DNA of 64,000 bases from positions 1,426,001 to 1,490,000 of the forward strand of contig NZ_VFMY01000001.1 in the NCBI RefSeq assembly GCF_006715305.1, written 5' to 3'. Of the stretch, positions 52,318-62,399 are shown piece after piece (within the stretch, counting starts at the first letter, position 1; each line of letters starts with the position of its first letter). The notes under the pieces are model-generated. The model ran no database searches and was not told the origin of the DNA. It saw only the letters and a list, made by a program, of their open reading frames with translations. The stretch comes from Arthrobacter sp. SLBN-100. GTDB lineage: Bacteria > Actinomycetota > Actinomycetes > Actinomycetales > Micrococcaceae. A program made the position numbers and the translations under genes.

Positions 52318-54003
52318 CTACTTGGCCGTGATGTTGTAGTAGAGGACTGCGCCGTTCCAGCCGGTCTCGGCCTTCAGCACGTTGTTGCTCCACACAATGG
52401 GCTTCGCATAGTCCCAGAGCGGCAAGCCCGGAAGGTCCTGGAACAGGATCTCCTGTGCCTGGTTGAACTTGTCGTTCGCCTCGTCGGTGGACTTGGAAGC
52501 AAGACCCTCCTTGAGGAGCTTGTCGAACTCGGGGTTCGAGTACTTCTCGTAGTTGGAGGAGGCACCTGTTGCCCACACCGGTCCAAGGAAGTTGTACAGC
52601 GACGGGTAGTCGCCCTGCCATCCGGCGCGCGTGAGGCCGGGCAGGGACTGGGACTTGCGCAGGTTCAGGACTTCAGCGAACTTGGCGAAGGGCTGGATCT
52701 CAGCCTGGATGCCGAGGTTGTTCTTGAAGCCGTTGGCCACGGCGTCAATCCATTCCTTGTGTCCTCCATCGGTATTGGAGGCGATCTGCAGTGGCTTGGA
52801 GTTGTCGTACGGCTGGATCTTCTCAGCCTGTGTCCACAGGTCCTTGGCCTTCGCGGCGTCAAACTTGAGGACTTCACTGCCGGGAATGTCTTCCTTGAAC
52901 CCCTCGATCACAGGCGGAGCGAAGCCCTTGGCCGGGGTACGGGTGCCGCTGAAGACCACCTTCGTGATTTCTTCACGGTTAATGGCGTAAGACAGGGCCT
53001 GGCGGCGGAGCTTGCCGGCTTCGCCCTGGAAGTTCGGGTTGTACGGCGGGATGTTGAGCGTACCGTTCGTGGCAACAGGCTTACTGGCGTTGCGGTCCGG
53101 GAAGTCAGTGACGTAGGTCTTCGTTGCGTTGGACGGAAGGACGTCGGTGATGTCCAGGTTGTCGGCCTGCAGATCCGTGTACGCGGGGCCCGGATCAGTG
53201 TAGAACTTGAAGGTCACGCCACCGTTCTTAGCGGCGCGGGGACCGTTGTAGTCGGTGTTCTTCACCAGCGAAATGGACTGGTCATGGACCCAGGCGCCCG
53301 TCTTCTCGAACTTGTACGGTCCGTTACCTACCGGGTTCTCCCCGTAGGTTTTAGGATCTGCCAGTGCGGCTGAGGGCAGCGGGTAGAAGGCCGAGTAGCC
53401 CAGGCGGAGCGACCAATCAGCCTCGGGCTGGGCAAGTTTTACGGTGAGGGTGGAATCATCCGTGGCCGCCAGGCCGGACATGGTTTCGGCGGTCGGCGCC
53501 GGAGTAGTAGTGGTCTTGCCATCTGCTGACTTTTCAGTTGTTACTGCCGAGACGTCCTCGTAGCCAGCGATGGATTCGAAGAAGAAACCGTTGTTCTGCA
53601 GGTTCTTGGAGTTCGCGGCGAAGTTCCAGGAATCGACGAATGTCTTGGCGGTGATCGCTTCACCGTTCGTGAACTTCTGGCCCTGTTTGATCTTGATGGT
53701 CCAGTTCTGGGCGTCCGAGGACTCAATGGACTCGGCAAGAGCATTCACCGGCTTGCCATCGGCGTCGTAACTGCGAAGACCTTCGAAAAGCAACTCGACA
53801 ACGCGGCCACCATTCGTTTCGTTGGTGTTCGCGGGCAGAAGTGGATTCTGGGGTTCGCTGTTGTAAGCGGTGATGACCTTATTGGGGTCGCCAGCTGACT
53901 GACTGGCACCGTCATTGCTGCCGCCTCCAGCGCCGCAGCCGGTCAAGGCAAGCGCGGCGATGGCCACGATGCCCAATGCTTTGGAAGTGCGCGCAAAACG
54001 CAT
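52318..54003 (-). CDS. Oligopeptide-binding lipoprotein (SBP family 5)
   Basis: A 561-residue substrate-binding protein. The lipobox is LALTGC near residue 23. Conserved family 5 blocks are TAYNSEPQNPLLPANTNETN, VVELLFEGLRSYDADGKP, WTIKIKQGQKFTNGEAITA and LSYAINREEITKVV. It delivers peptides (or related solutes) to the DppB/DppC pair. AGGAGG precedes the ATG. It is first of the four-gene operon, preceded by a 278-bp region (54004-54281) that must hold the promoter; I see no gene there. Confidence 0.94.
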   Translation of the reverse strand: MRFARTSKALGIVAIAALALTGCGAGGGSNDGASQSAGDPNKVITAYNSEPQNPLLPANTNETNGGRVVELLFEGLRSYDADGKPVNALAESIESSDAQNWTIKIKQGQKFTNGEAITAKTFVDSWNFAANSKNLQNNGFFFESIAGYEDVSAVTTEKSADGKTTTTPAPTAETMSGLAATDDSTLTVKLAQPEADWSLRLGYSAFYPLPSAALADPKTYGENPVGNGPYKFEKTGAWVHDQSISLVKNTDYNGPRAAKNGGVTFKFYTDPGPAYTDLQADNLDITDVLPSNATKTYVTDFPDRNASKPVATNGTLNIPPYNPNFQGEAGKLRRQALSYAINREEITKVVFSGTRTPAKGFAPPVIEGFKEDIPGSEVLKFDAAKAKDLWTQAEKIQPYDNSKPLQIASNTDGGHKEWIDAVANGFKNNLGIQAEIQPFAKFAEVLNLRKSQSLPGLTRAGWQGDYPSLYNFLGPVWATGASSNYEKYSNPEFDKLLKEGLASKSTDEANDKFNQAQEILFQDLPGLPLWDYAKPIVWSNNVLKAETGWNGAVLYYNITAK

Positions 54004-54281
54004 TCCGCCTCCTATGAGTTGTGGGAGAAAACGAGGGGAATCTTTGTGCTTCCCCGCAGGAGAGACTCAGCTATCAACTGTGACGCAACCTACATATACG
54101 AGTAGCCTAACTGCACGAAGTCCAGATAATGGTCCGCCGTTGCCAAACCGTGACCGGGGCGAACTGAACGCTTAGTCGGTCAACGGAAGTTGTGCAAGTC
54201 ACATGCTACTCGCCGGTAGGCTTCTGGGCGAATTGAAAGTGTGAGGCCGCCGGCGGCGAGGCGCGAGCGGTTGGCCGGGCC

Positions 54282-56045
54282 TTAGGCCAGCCGCCAGTCC
54301 CAGACGTTCCACCACACGCCAAGCGGTCCCGGGCTTGGTTTCACGCCGGCAACACGCGCACTGTACGCCGTGGTGCCGACGGTCTGGTACAGCGGAAGAC
54401 CGTACGCGTTCTCCCACACCTGCTTGTCGATTTCGGCCAGCAGTTCGTCCTGCTTGGCCAGATCAGTGGTGCCCGCGAGTTGTTCCATCGCCTTGTCCGC
54501 GTCGCCGTCGGAGAATCCGTTGAAGTTGCTGCCCGCCCCGGTGCGGAAGATCTGGGGAACACGGCTGACGCCCACCCCGGTGCCGATCCAGCCGAGCAGC
54601 GCCGCGTCGTGACCGCCGCTTCCCAGCGCCTTCGCCCAGTCGGCATTGCCTTGTCCGGCGTCGACCACCTGGAAGCCGGCCAGCGTTGCGGAGTCCCGGA
54701 TCAGGGCAAAAGCCTTGGCCCGGTTGGGATTGTCGCGGTTGTACAGGATGCGGATAGTGGGGGTTTTGCCGCCGAGGAGCGCAATCGCGCCGTCGATGTC
54801 CACCTCTGCATAATCCCCGGAGCCGTTGTTCTTCACCGCGTCCTCGTACTTGGGCTGTCCGGGCAGAAAGACGTGCGAGTTCAGGGGTCTGGCTTCCGGC
54901 ATCAGACCGCCCACGACGGCGTCGACAATGGCCTGCCGCGGCACTGCCTTGAGGAATGCCGTCCGGACGTCGTCATCGGCGAAGGGCCCGGAAAAGTTGA
55001 GGTCCAGGTGGTCATAACCGGTTTGGCTGTAGCGGTCCACGGTGTTGCCCTGCTCGGCCAGTCCGGCGAAGAGGCTGTCCGTTTCGGCCGAGGGCTGCGG
55101 CGAAATAATGTCCGCCTGCCCGTTCCGCAGGGCATCCACAGCGGCAGGCACAGCACCGGTGAACCGGACGCTGATCTCATCCAGCCAGGGCTCCTGCCCC
55201 CACGTGTAGTCCCGGTTGCGGACCAGCTTCATGGACGACTCGGGGACGATGTCCCTGACGATATATGGCCCGCTGGAGAGGTAGACCGAGGGGTCCTGCG
55301 GCAGCGATTTGGTGTCGAACCCGGAGTTCCAGAAGTCACTGACCTGCTTCAGTGCGGTGTTGAGCGCGGGCTTCCCGACGTCGCCGCGGGGTGAATCCTT
55401 GATCAGGTCGACGAGGTCTTCCTCATCATTCAGGCCGCTTTTTGCGGCCACCACGTGGGCCGGCAGGCCGACGTCGAACGCCACCTCCCAGTCCGCGTAC
55501 GGCACGCTGTATTCCAGGGTGATGGATCGTCCGTCCTCGCCGAGCTCGGGCAGGACGGTTCCCGCCAGGCCGCTGGTGTCAGAGGCGGTGGAGAAGTATG
55601 TAGTTCCCGTTCCGGCCGCGGGATCGGCATCGTTGAAGTAGCCTGAACCCGCGGCCCAGCTCAACAGGAGGTCACCGGCGTCGATCGCCTCGCCGTCGGA
55701 CCATTTCACGCCCTCGCTGACGGTGTACTTCACCTTCAGGGGATCGTCGGAGACCTTCTCGAAGCGCCCGAACTTTTCGTTCCGCACCACTTTGGCCGCA
55801 TCGTCGAGATAGTAGAACCCCGAGTGGGTGATCGAGCCGATCTTGGAGTTGATATCGGTGTTGCCGTCGGTGCTGTACGGATTGAAGGAGGAGAACGCGT
55901 TAACTTCGGCAACCGTGACGCTGCCGCCGCGCTTGGCCTCCCCCACCACAACGGGTGCGGTGCCGCCACCGCCTGAGCAGCCCGAAAGCACCAGGGCAGC
56001 AGCTGCCGCCATGGTGATGAACTGCATCAGACGCCTGACCGGCAT
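54282..56045 (-). CDS. LpqW-like lipoprotein (SBP family 5 fold)
   Basis: 587 residues from ATG 56045, with AGGAGG 5 nt upstream. The lipobox is ALVLSGC. The fold is family 5 binding protein: GGSVTVAEVNAFSSFNPYST, YTVSEGVKWSDGEAIDAGDLL, and HLDLNFSGPFADDDVRTAFL. It has no transporter genes of its own and is separated from the operon in front of it, whose binding protein is already present. In mycobacteria LpqW, a protein of this fold next to typA, regulates mannolipid synthesis instead of import; assignment as LpqW-like rests on fold and on this position and is moderate. Confidence 0.8.
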   Translation of the reverse strand: MPVRRLMQFITMAAAAALVLSGCSGGGGTAPVVVGEAKRGGSVTVAEVNAFSSFNPYSTDGNTDINSKIGSITHSGFYYLDDAAKVVRNEKFGRFEKVSDDPLKVKYTVSEGVKWSDGEAIDAGDLLLSWAAGSGYFNDADPAAGTGTTYFSTASDTSGLAGTVLPELGEDGRSITLEYSVPYADWEVAFDVGLPAHVVAAKSGLNDEEDLVDLIKDSPRGDVGKPALNTALKQVSDFWNSGFDTKSLPQDPSVYLSSGPYIVRDIVPESSMKLVRNRDYTWGQEPWLDEISVRFTGAVPAAVDALRNGQADIISPQPSAETDSLFAGLAEQGNTVDRYSQTGYDHLDLNFSGPFADDDVRTAFLKAVPRQAIVDAVVGGLMPEARPLNSHVFLPGQPKYEDAVKNNGSGDYAEVDIDGAIALLGGKTPTIRILYNRDNPNRAKAFALIRDSATLAGFQVVDAGQGNADWAKALGSGGHDAALLGWIGTGVGVSRVPQIFRTGAGSNFNGFSDGDADKAMEQLAGTTDLAKQDELLAEIDKQVWENAYGLPLYQTVGTTAYSARVAGVKPSPGPLGVWWNVWDWRLA

Positions 56046-56192
56046 TCCGCCTCCTTGTATTGCTCTGCACGGGCGGTCCCAGCCGGAAGTGGCCGGGAGC
56101 ACGCTCCTGTAGTCAGGATAAGGTCCCCGGCGACCCACCAGAAGTTGAAGCGAACGTAGCTTATCTACCCGCAATCTGCCATAACGAAACGG

Positions 56193-57278
56193 TCAGACGT
56201 TGAAGCGGAATTCCACCACATCGCCGTCGGCCATAACGTATTCCTTGCCTTCGATCCTGACCTTGCCCCGCGACTTGGCCTCGGCCATGGAACCGGCTTC
56301 GATGAGGTCCTTGAAAGACACCACTTCCGCCTTGATGAACCCGCGCTGGAAGTCGCTGTGGATGACGCCGGCTGCCTGGGGAGCGGTGTCGCCGCGGTGG
56401 ATGGTCCAGGCGCGTGCTTCCTTGGGACCGGCGGTGAGGTAGGTCTGCAGTCCCAGTGTATGGAAGCCAACCCTCGCCAGCTGGTCCAGCCCGGATTCTT
56501 CCTGGCCGTTCATTTCCAGCATTTCGCGGGCTTCTTCCTCGTCCAGTTCCACGAGGTCGGCTTCGAGCTTGGCATCGAGGAAGATGCAGTCGGCCGGGGC
56601 CACGAGGGCACGCAGCTCTTCCTGCTTCTCCGGGCTGCCGAGGATTCCTTCATCGGCATTGAAGACGTAAATGAAAGGCTTGGCCGTCAGCAGGCTGAGC
56701 TCTTTGAGGTGCTCCATCTCGAGCTTGTCGCTCTTGATAGACGAGAAGATGGTGTCGCCGCGCTCAAGCACTTTCTGCGCGGCCAGGATGGCGTTCAGCT
56801 CCGCGGCCTCGCGCTTCTTGATCTTGACTTCTTTTTCGATGCGCGGGACGGCTTTTTCGATGGTCTGCAGGTCCGCGAGGATCAGTTCGGTGTTGATGGT
56901 CTCCATGTCCGAGCGCGGATCCACCTTGCCGTCAACGTGGATTACGTCGGGGTCGTCGAAGACCCGAACCACCTGCGCGATGGCTTCGGCTTCCCGGATA
57001 TTGGCCAGGAACTGGTTTCCGAGGCCTTCGCCCTCGCTGGCGCCCTTGACGATGCCGGCGATGTCCACAAAGGACACGGCCGCGGGCAGGACGCGCTGGG
57101 AGCCGAAGAGCTCGCCGAGCTGCTGGAGCCGCGGATCCGGCAGGCTGACAACGCCCACGTTGGGCTCAATGGTGGCGAACGGGTAGTTCGCTGCCAGCAC
57201 CTGGTTGCGGGTCAGTGCGTTGAAGAGAGTTGATTTGCCGACGTTGGGCAGTCCGACGATGCCAATAGTAAGAGCCAC
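56193..57278 (-). CDS. ychF: Redox-regulated ATPase YchF
   Basis: A 361-residue Obg-family P-loop NTPase. G1 is [18 protein letters not shown]3 is [19 protein letters not shown], and the altered G4 VFNADE favours ATP over GTP. A coiled-coil insert follows, then a C-terminal TGS domain ([20 protein letters not shown]). It binds ribosomes and is linked to oxidative stress. GTG 57278 is preferred over ATG 57284, because the TAGAAT box lies 8 nt before GTG and the ATG would precede the RNA start. Confidence 0.95.
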   Translation of the reverse strand: MALTIGIVGLPNVGKSTLFNALTRNQVLAANYPFATIEPNVGVVSLPDPRLQQLGELFGSQRVLPAAVSFVDIAGIVKGASEGEGLGNQFLANIREAEAIAQVVRVFDDPDVIHVDGKVDPRSDMETINTELILADLQTIEKAVPRIEKEVKIKKREAAELNAILAAQKVLERGDTIFSSIKSDKLEMEHLKELSLLTAKPFIYVFNADEGILGSPEKQEELRALVAPADCIFLDAKLEADLVELDEEEAREMLEMNGQEESGLDQLARVGFHTLGLQTYLTAGPKEARAWTIHRGDTAPQAAGVIHSDFQRGFIKAEVVSFKDLIEAGSMAEAKSRGKVRIEGKEYVMADGDVVEFRFNV

Positions 57279-57292
57279 GAGCATTGATTCTA
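57279..57292 (-). promoter_or_regulatory. ychF promoter, probably leaderless
   Basis: Minus-strand TAGAAT at 57292-57287, then 8 nt, then GTG at 57278. Confidence 0.55.
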
Positions 57293-57380
57293 CCCGCAGC
57301 GGGCATCATGCCGGTTCGCCGGGCGCCGCCGGAAAATGTCGCTTCGGCAAAATGTCACAGCCCCATGCGACAGTGGGCAC

Positions 57381-58607
57381 ATGGATGCTTTCGCGTTGAT
57401 ATTGGCTTTGTTCATGCTGTTGCTGGGCGCCCTGGCGGGCGCGGCGGCCACTTATTTTGGGCTGCGGAAAAACAGCCGGGCTGTGGAGGAGGACTTCGAC
57501 GCCGTCTCGTCGCGGCTTTCAGAGGTCAGCGCACAGTTCGCAGCGGCCGACGCCGAACGGCGCCTTTTGGCGGCCCAGAACCGGGAGCTGGGCGAATCGC
57601 GGTCCCAGGACGGCAGCGTTCTCCGTGCCCTTGCGCCGGTGGCGGAGAAACTGACGGCAGTGCAGCAACAGGTGGCACTGCTGGAACGTGACCGGCTGGA
57701 ACAGTACGGCCAGCTCGCCCAGCAACTGCAGGAAGCCCGCCTCTCGGACGAGCAGCTGATCCGGTCCACACATGCCCTGGAGTCCGCGCTGCGGTCCAAC
57801 AGTGCGCGCGGCCAGTGGGGCGAGGTCCAGTTGCGTCGTGTTGTGGAAGCAGCCGGAATGCTGCGCCACGTGGACTTCATCGAGCAGGTCCACAGCACCG
57901 GCAGCGAGTCGTCCGTGCGCCCCGACCTGGTGGTACAGCTCCCCGGCGAGAAGCAGTTGGTGGTTGACGCAAAGGTCCCGCTGTCCTCCTACCTTGAAGC
58001 CCAGGAACTGGGGTCGCATGATCCCAGGACTGGCCTGTCCGGTCCCGTTCCCGGCACCGGCCAACGTTCTCCGCAAACCCTTCTGGCCGCGCATGCCAAG
58101 GCGCTGCGGGCTCACGTGGACGCACTGGGCAATAAGAAGTACTGGGATATCCCGGGCAACTCGCCGGAGCTGGTGATCTGTTTCATCCCTGCGGAATCAA
58201 TCCTTGCAGCAGCGCTGACCGCCGACGCCGAACTCCTGGACCATGCACTGTCCCGGAACGTGGTCCTGGCCTCCCCCAGCACCCTGCTTGCCGTGCTGAA
58301 GTCCGTTGCCTTCACGTGGCGGCAGGACGTCCTGACGGACAGTGCCCGCGAACTGTTCGACCTCGCCCGGCAGCTGTACGACCGGATGGGAACGCTGGGC
58401 GAGAACGTCAGCAAACTGGGGTCATCGCTGAAGACCTCCGTGGACCGCTACAACTCCATGGTGGGCACGCTGGAAGCCCGGGTCCTCCCCACCGCACGCA
58501 AGCTGAACAGCCTGGAGGAGTCCGGCCTGGTCACACCCCCGGTGGTGGAAGTGACGCCGCGGGCAGTGGCCGCCCCGGAACTCCAAAGTGAGGACGAGGC
58601 GGCTTAA
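57381..58607 (+). CDS. rmuC: DNA recombination protein RmuC
   Basis: 408 residues from ATG 57381. One N-terminal membrane helix (FALILALFMLLLGALAGAAATYFGL), a long coiled coil (about 35-150), then the RmuC nuclease-like domain: SNSARGQWGEVQLRRVVEAAGM, RPDLVVQLPGEKQLVVDAKVP and NSPELVICFIPAESILAAAL. RmuC limits DNA inversions at short inverted repeats in E. coli; its fold resembles restriction endonucleases. It is divergent from ychF and convergent with ispH. Confidence 0.94.
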   Translation: MDAFALILALFMLLLGALAGAAATYFGLRKNSRAVEEDFDAVSSRLSEVSAQFAAADAERRLLAAQNRELGESRSQDGSVLRALAPVAEKLTAVQQQVALLERDRLEQYGQLAQQLQEARLSDEQLIRSTHALESALRSNSARGQWGEVQLRRVVEAAGMLRHVDFIEQVHSTGSESSVRPDLVVQLPGEKQLVVDAKVPLSSYLEAQELGSHDPRTGLSGPVPGTGQRSPQTLLAAHAKALRAHVDALGNKKYWDIPGNSPELVICFIPAESILAAALTADAELLDHALSRNVVLASPSTLLAVLKSVAFTWRQDVLTDSARELFDLARQLYDRMGTLGENVSKLGSSLKTSVDRYNSMVGTLEARVLPTARKLNSLEESGLVTPPVVEVTPRAVAAPELQSEDEAA

Positions 58608-58644
58608 AGAGGGCCTGGCAAAGCCCCAAGAGCGCGCGAAAAGG

Positions 58645-58684
58645 AGCGGGCCCGGCAGCAACAGCTGCCAGGCCCGCTTTTCTT
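58645..58684. terminator. Bidirectional terminator between rmuC and ispH
   Basis: AGCGGGCCCGGCAGC (58645-58659) pairs with GCTGCCAGGCCCGCT (58664-58678) with one mismatch, followed by TTTTCTT. Confidence 0.85.
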
Positions 58685-58690
58685 CGGCTT

Positions 58691-59770
58691 TTAGCTGCGG
58701 GGCTTGCGTCCGCCCAGGGCGCGGCTGACGTCGCCGGCCTGCTTGAGCGTTGCCCGGAGCTCCTTGGGCAATGAGAAGAGGAGGTCCTCTTCGGCCGTGA
58801 CCACTTCCTCCACGCTGCCGTAGCCGTATTCGGCCAGCAGCCGCAGCACGTCCTGTACCAGCACTTCAGGCACGGATGCCCCGGAGGTCACGCCCACGGT
58901 TGCCACGCCCTCAAACCAGGATTCATCAACTTCGTTGGCGAAATCGACGCGGTAGGAGGCCTTCGCCCCGTATTCGAGGGCCACCTCCACCAGCCGCACT
59001 GAGTTGGACGAGTTGGCCGAGCCCACCACGATCACCAGATCTGCCTGGGGAGAAATCTTTTTGATGGCCACCTGGCGGTTGGTGGTGGCATAGCAGATGT
59101 CGTCGCTGGGGGGATCCTGCAGTGTGGGGAACCGGTCCTTCAGCAGGCGGACGGTCTCCATGGTTTCGTCAACACTGAGGGTTGTCTGCGAAAGCCAGAT
59201 AACCTTCTCCGGGTCCCGAACCTGCACCTTGTCCACTTCGTGCGGGCCGTTGATGATCTGGATGTGTTCCGGAGCCTCGCCTGCGGTGCCTTCGACTTCC
59301 TCGTGGCCGTCGTGGCCGATCAGCAGGATGTCGAAGTCGTCCTTGGCGAACCTGACGGCTTCTTTATGGACCTTCGTGACCAGGGGGCAGGTGGCATCGA
59401 TGGTGCGCAGGCCACGGTCTTCGGCGGACTGGACCACGGCGGGCGACACGCCGTGGGCTGAAAAGATCACCAGGGCGCCTTCGGGCACTTCGTCCGTTTC
59501 GTCGACGAAGATGGCGCCCTTTTCCTCCAACGAGCTCACCACGTGGACGTTGTGCACAATCTGCTTGCGCACGTACACCGGAGGGCCATAGTGCTCCAGG
59601 GCCTTTTCGACCGCGATGACGGCCCGGTCCACGCCGGCGCAGTAGCCGCGGGGAGCAGCCAGCAGCACCTTCTTGGTTCCGGATACAGGGGCTGCAGCAG
59701 CTACTTCCTCAGGAGAGCGGCGCCTACGCGGAATGGTGGGCATCGAAAGGGAAACAGCTGAGGGGGTCAT
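58691..59770 (-). CDS. ispH: 4-hydroxy-3-methylbut-2-enyl diphosphate reductase
   Basis: A 359-residue Fe-S enzyme, last step of the MEP isoprenoid pathway, giving IPP and DMAPP. Cluster cysteines are in [28 protein letters not shown] and [11 protein letters not shown]. Substrate residues include [13 protein letters not shown] IFSAHGVSP and [15 protein letters not shown]. The first 30 residues ([13 protein letters not shown]) are an actinobacterial extension. ATG 59770 lies 6 nt after a TAGCAT box. Confidence 0.96.
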   Translation of the reverse strand: MTPSAVSLSMPTIPRRRRSPEEVAAAAPVSGTKKVLLAAPRGYCAGVDRAVIAVEKALEHYGPPVYVRKQIVHNVHVVSSLEEKGAIFVDETDEVPEGALVIFSAHGVSPAVVQSAEDRGLRTIDATCPLVTKVHKEAVRFAKDDFDILLIGHDGHEEVEGTAGEAPEHIQIINGPHEVDKVQVRDPEKVIWLSQTTLSVDETMETVRLLKDRFPTLQDPPSDDICYATTNRQVAIKKISPQADLVIVVGSANSSNSVRLVEVALEYGAKASYRVDFANEVDESWFEGVATVGVTSGASVPEVLVQDVLRLLAEYGYGSVEEVVTAEEDLLFSLPKELRATLKQAGDVSRALGGRKPRS

Positions 59771-59782
59771 GACTCCATGCTA
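59771..59782 (-). promoter_or_regulatory. ispH promoter, probably leaderless
   Basis: Minus-strand TAGCAT at 59782-59777, then 6 nt, then ATG at 59770. The box overlaps the 3' end of the preceding membrane-protein gene. Confidence 0.5.
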
Positions 59783-60631
59783 CCGGGTTGCCCGCGCCCG
59801 CTTTCGCGGTATGAGGCCGGCCACAGCCCCCATCAGCAGCAGCACTCCGCCCGTGATGGCCGAGGCCAATATCCAGCCCTGGAAGTCGGCAGCCCCTGCA
59901 GCAACGAACTCGTTCCTGAACATGTTGGCCACCTCGTTTCCGCTGTCCGTGGCCAGCACGGCGGCCGAGGCCAGCTGCGAGCCGAGCGTCCAGACCGCGG
60001 CCAGCACGAGGGCACCAACTCCTGCGCCCACCAGCACGGTCCAGCGGCGGCGTGCTGCCACGACGGCCAGCAGCAAGGCCACCGCCGCTCCCCCGGCCAG
60101 CAGGTAGCCGGCAGGTGAGTAGCTGGTCAGCCGTTCAGTCCATGCCTTCTGCTCGGGCTGTCCCACATTGATCAGCGTCTGGTCCGGCGGGTCGAGGGGA
60201 AGCCGCGTGGTGCGCGAGATTTCTTCAGCCCCCAGTGCAACCAGCGGAGCGACGTCGAGGGTCAGGGATGAGGCGGATGCCGTTTCGCCCGCTTCTGCCT
60301 CCGGTGCGGTGAAACTGAGGCGGTGGCTTCGCCGCAGCGTTTCCTCCCAGGCCGCCGGGTAACCGGAAAGGCCTGTCATTGATGCGGCGGCCTCCTTGAG
60401 CGCCGGCCGGACCAGGTCGGCGAGGAAGCCGGGAACAGCACTGGTATCGATTGTTCCCACCGCCGCCGCGGCGAGGCCCTGCTGGAACTCGGAGTCCGTT
60501 CCCAGCGGGGAAGCCAGCTCCACAAAGCCCTGCTCCTGGACAATATTGCGGTCCAGCCAGATGGCAGGAACAGCCACGGCGGCAAGCAGTATCGCCAGGA
60601 GGGTGGCGAAGGCGGAAACAAAAGTGCGCAC
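59780..60631 (-). CDS. Membrane protein with large extracytoplasmic loop, unknown
   Basis: 283 residues from GTG 60631, which has GAAGGAT upstream. An N-terminal helix (FATLLAILLAAVAVPAIWL) is followed by an outside domain of about 150 residues (DRNIVQEQGFVELASPLG, then SLTLDVAPLVALGAEEIS), then three helices (LLAGGAAVALLLAVVAA; VGAGVGALVLAAVWTLG; ILASAITGGVLLLMGAVAGL) and a basic tail RKRARATR. The mycobacterial locus has an unnamed gene near lytB2/ispH too. I cannot name a family. It ends 9 nt before ispH begins, on the same strand. Confidence 0.8.
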   Translation of the reverse strand: MRTFVSAFATLLAILLAAVAVPAIWLDRNIVQEQGFVELASPLGTDSEFQQGLAAAAVGTIDTSAVPGFLADLVRPALKEAAASMTGLSGYPAAWEETLRRSHRLSFTAPEAEAGETASASSLTLDVAPLVALGAEEISRTTRLPLDPPDQTLINVGQPEQKAWTERLTSYSPAGYLLAGGAAVALLLAVVAARRRWTVLVGAGVGALVLAAVWTLGSQLASAAVLATDSGNEVANMFRNEFVAAGAADFQGWILASAITGGVLLLMGAVAGLIPRKRARATR

Positions 60632-60729
60632 AGCAGATCCTTCGGGTCGATGGCGGTCAACCCATCCTAGGCGGGGATGCTGGCCGGATACTGTCAGTCC
60701 CTGATGGTAGAGCTTATGGATATGGTTGA

Positions 60730-60801
60730 ATGACCGCCGCACAACCGACGAAGGACCCCATGCCCGCAGTTCCAGCCCCGCAAGGGAATCCGCATGTCTG
60801 A
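60730..60801 (+). other. Possible 23-codon upstream ORF overlapping the xseA start
   Basis: The frame opened by ATG 60730 (MTAAQPTKDPMPAV..., 23 residues) ends in TGA at 60799-60801, 5 nt past the A of the xseA ATG. It has no Shine-Dalgarno; TATGGT at 60721 lies just upstream. It could couple or limit xseA translation or be chance. Confidence 0.3.
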
Positions 60802-62152
60802 ACAGGCGTCGCTCCCGGCCCCTGGTGAGCAACTGGCAGCGCCCACCACGCTGCCCGCGACGGCGGCCGAGACCACTCCGGACAACCCCTGGCCCCTCCA
60901 GTTGCTGTCACAGAAACTGAAGGCCCACATCGACCGGACCCCGTCGGCCTGGGTCGAGGGGCAGGTTATTGAACTGAACCGGCGCGGCAGCAATGCGTAC
61001 CTCACCTTGCGTGATGTTGATGCAGAGGTTTCCCTTCCTGCCTCGGTGTGGACCAAGGTGCTGGAGCGCCAGAACCTGCCGCTGGAACGCGGGTCCCGGG
61101 TGGTCGCCCTGCTGAAACCAGAATTCTGGATCAAGACCGGCCGCCTGAACATGCTGGTCAGGGATATCAGGCCGGTGGGCCTGGGTGACCTCCTGGCCCG
61201 GATCGAGCGGCTGCGCCAGGCCCTCTCCGCCGAGGGGCTCTTCGCGGATTCCCGGAAGAAGCCCCTTCCCCTGCTGCCGCACCGGATTGGCCTGATTACC
61301 GGGCGTGACTCCGATGCAAAAAAGGACATCCTCCGCAACGCTGCCCTTCGCTGGCCGGCGGTTGAGTTTGAAATCCGGGAAGTGGCCGTCCAAGGCAATA
61401 CCGCGGTGTCCCAGGTGGTCCGCGCGCTGCGGGAACTGGACGCCCGTCCCGAGGTGGATGTCATTGTCATCGCCCGTGGCGGAGGTGCCCTTGAGGATCT
61501 GCTGCCCTTCAACAGCGAGGAACTGATCCGCGCCGTCGCCGCTGCGGCCACCCCCGTTGTCAGTGCCATTGGCCACGAGGCGGACAGGCCCCTGCTCGAT
61601 GAGGTCGCCGACCTTCGCGCTTCCACCCCCACGGACGCAGCGAAACGGATCGTGCCGGAAGTCTCCGAAGAACTCGCAGGCGTGCGCCAGGCCAGGGCAC
61701 AGCTGCGCCGGTGCATGGAGCGCTTGGTGGACCGGGAAGCCGACCGTCTGGCGTCCCTTCACTCCCGGCCGGTACTGGCAGCGCCCGAGGGAATGGTGTC
61801 CGTCCGCTCCGAGGAGATTGAACGTTTGCTCCGGAGGTCCTCCGCAGCGGTGAGCTCCACAGTGGTCCGCGCCGCGGACCAGCTGGAGCACCTCAAAGCC
61901 CAGGTCCGCGCGCTGTCCCCGCAGAAAACGCTCGACCGGGGGTACGCCGTCGTCGAGCTCGCCGCTCCCGAGGCCGCGCGCCGCAGCAATGAGGGGCACG
62001 CCGTGGTTCGCCGCCCGGCGGAGGCGCCGGCCGGAACACCCCTGTCCGTCCGCGTGGCGGAAGGCCGCTTCGGCGCCACCTCCACCGGGACACCTGGGTC
62101 CACGGGAACACTTCAACAGCACCTACCGGAAACCGGAGAACCCAATGACTGA
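60794..62152 (+). CDS. xseA: Exodeoxyribonuclease VII large subunit
   Basis: 452 residues. The N-terminal OB fold binds ssDNA ([20 protein letters not shown]). The catalytic domain has [39 protein letters not shown] and [28 protein letters not shown] coiled coil binds XseB, and the C-terminus contains the conserved LDRGYAVV. ExoVII degrades ssDNA from both ends. AAGGGAA lies before the ATG. It overlaps xseB by 8 nt. Confidence 0.96.
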   Translation: MSEQASLPAPGEQLAAPTTLPATAAETTPDNPWPLQLLSQKLKAHIDRTPSAWVEGQVIELNRRGSNAYLTLRDVDAEVSLPASVWTKVLERQNLPLERGSRVVALLKPEFWIKTGRLNMLVRDIRPVGLGDLLARIERLRQALSAEGLFADSRKKPLPLLPHRIGLITGRDSDAKKDILRNAALRWPAVEFEIREVAVQGNTAVSQVVRALRELDARPEVDVIVIARGGGALEDLLPFNSEELIRAVAAAATPVVSAIGHEADRPLLDEVADLRASTPTDAAKRIVPEVSEELAGVRQARAQLRRCMERLVDREADRLASLHSRPVLAAPEGMVSVRSEEIERLLRRSSAAVSSTVVRAADQLEHLKAQVRALSPQKTLDRGYAVVELAAPEAARRSNEGHAVVRRPAEAPAGTPLSVRVAEGRFGATSTGTPGSTGTLQQHLPETGEPND

Positions 62153-62363
62153 GCCAACGCCAGCGAACGACGTCGCAGGACTGAGCTATGAGGAAGCCCG
62201 CGAACAGCTCATTGCGGTGGTGGGCCGGCTGGAAGCAGGAGGCGCCAGCCTCGAGGAATCCCTTGCTCTCTGGGAACGGGGCGAGGCGCTGGCCGCACGG
62301 TGCGAGGAATGGCTGGAAGGCGCCCGAAAGCGGCTGGCCGCCGCCCGCGACCAGCCGTTATAA
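62145..62363 (+). CDS. xseB: Exodeoxyribonuclease VII small subunit
   Basis: A 72-residue helical-hairpin protein. The conserved [20 protein letters not shown] and [22 protein letters not shown] match XseB, several copies of which coat the XseA coiled coil. ATG 62145 overlaps the end of xseA by 8 nt, giving tight coupling. A longer in-frame start at 61989 lies inside xseA and is rejected. Confidence 0.95.
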   Translation: MTEPTPANDVAGLSYEEAREQLIAVVGRLEAGGASLEESLALWERGEALAARCEEWLEGARKRLAAARDQPL

Positions 62364-62399
62364 GGGTTAAGCACTGTAGGAGCCGAACCCCTGGCAGCA

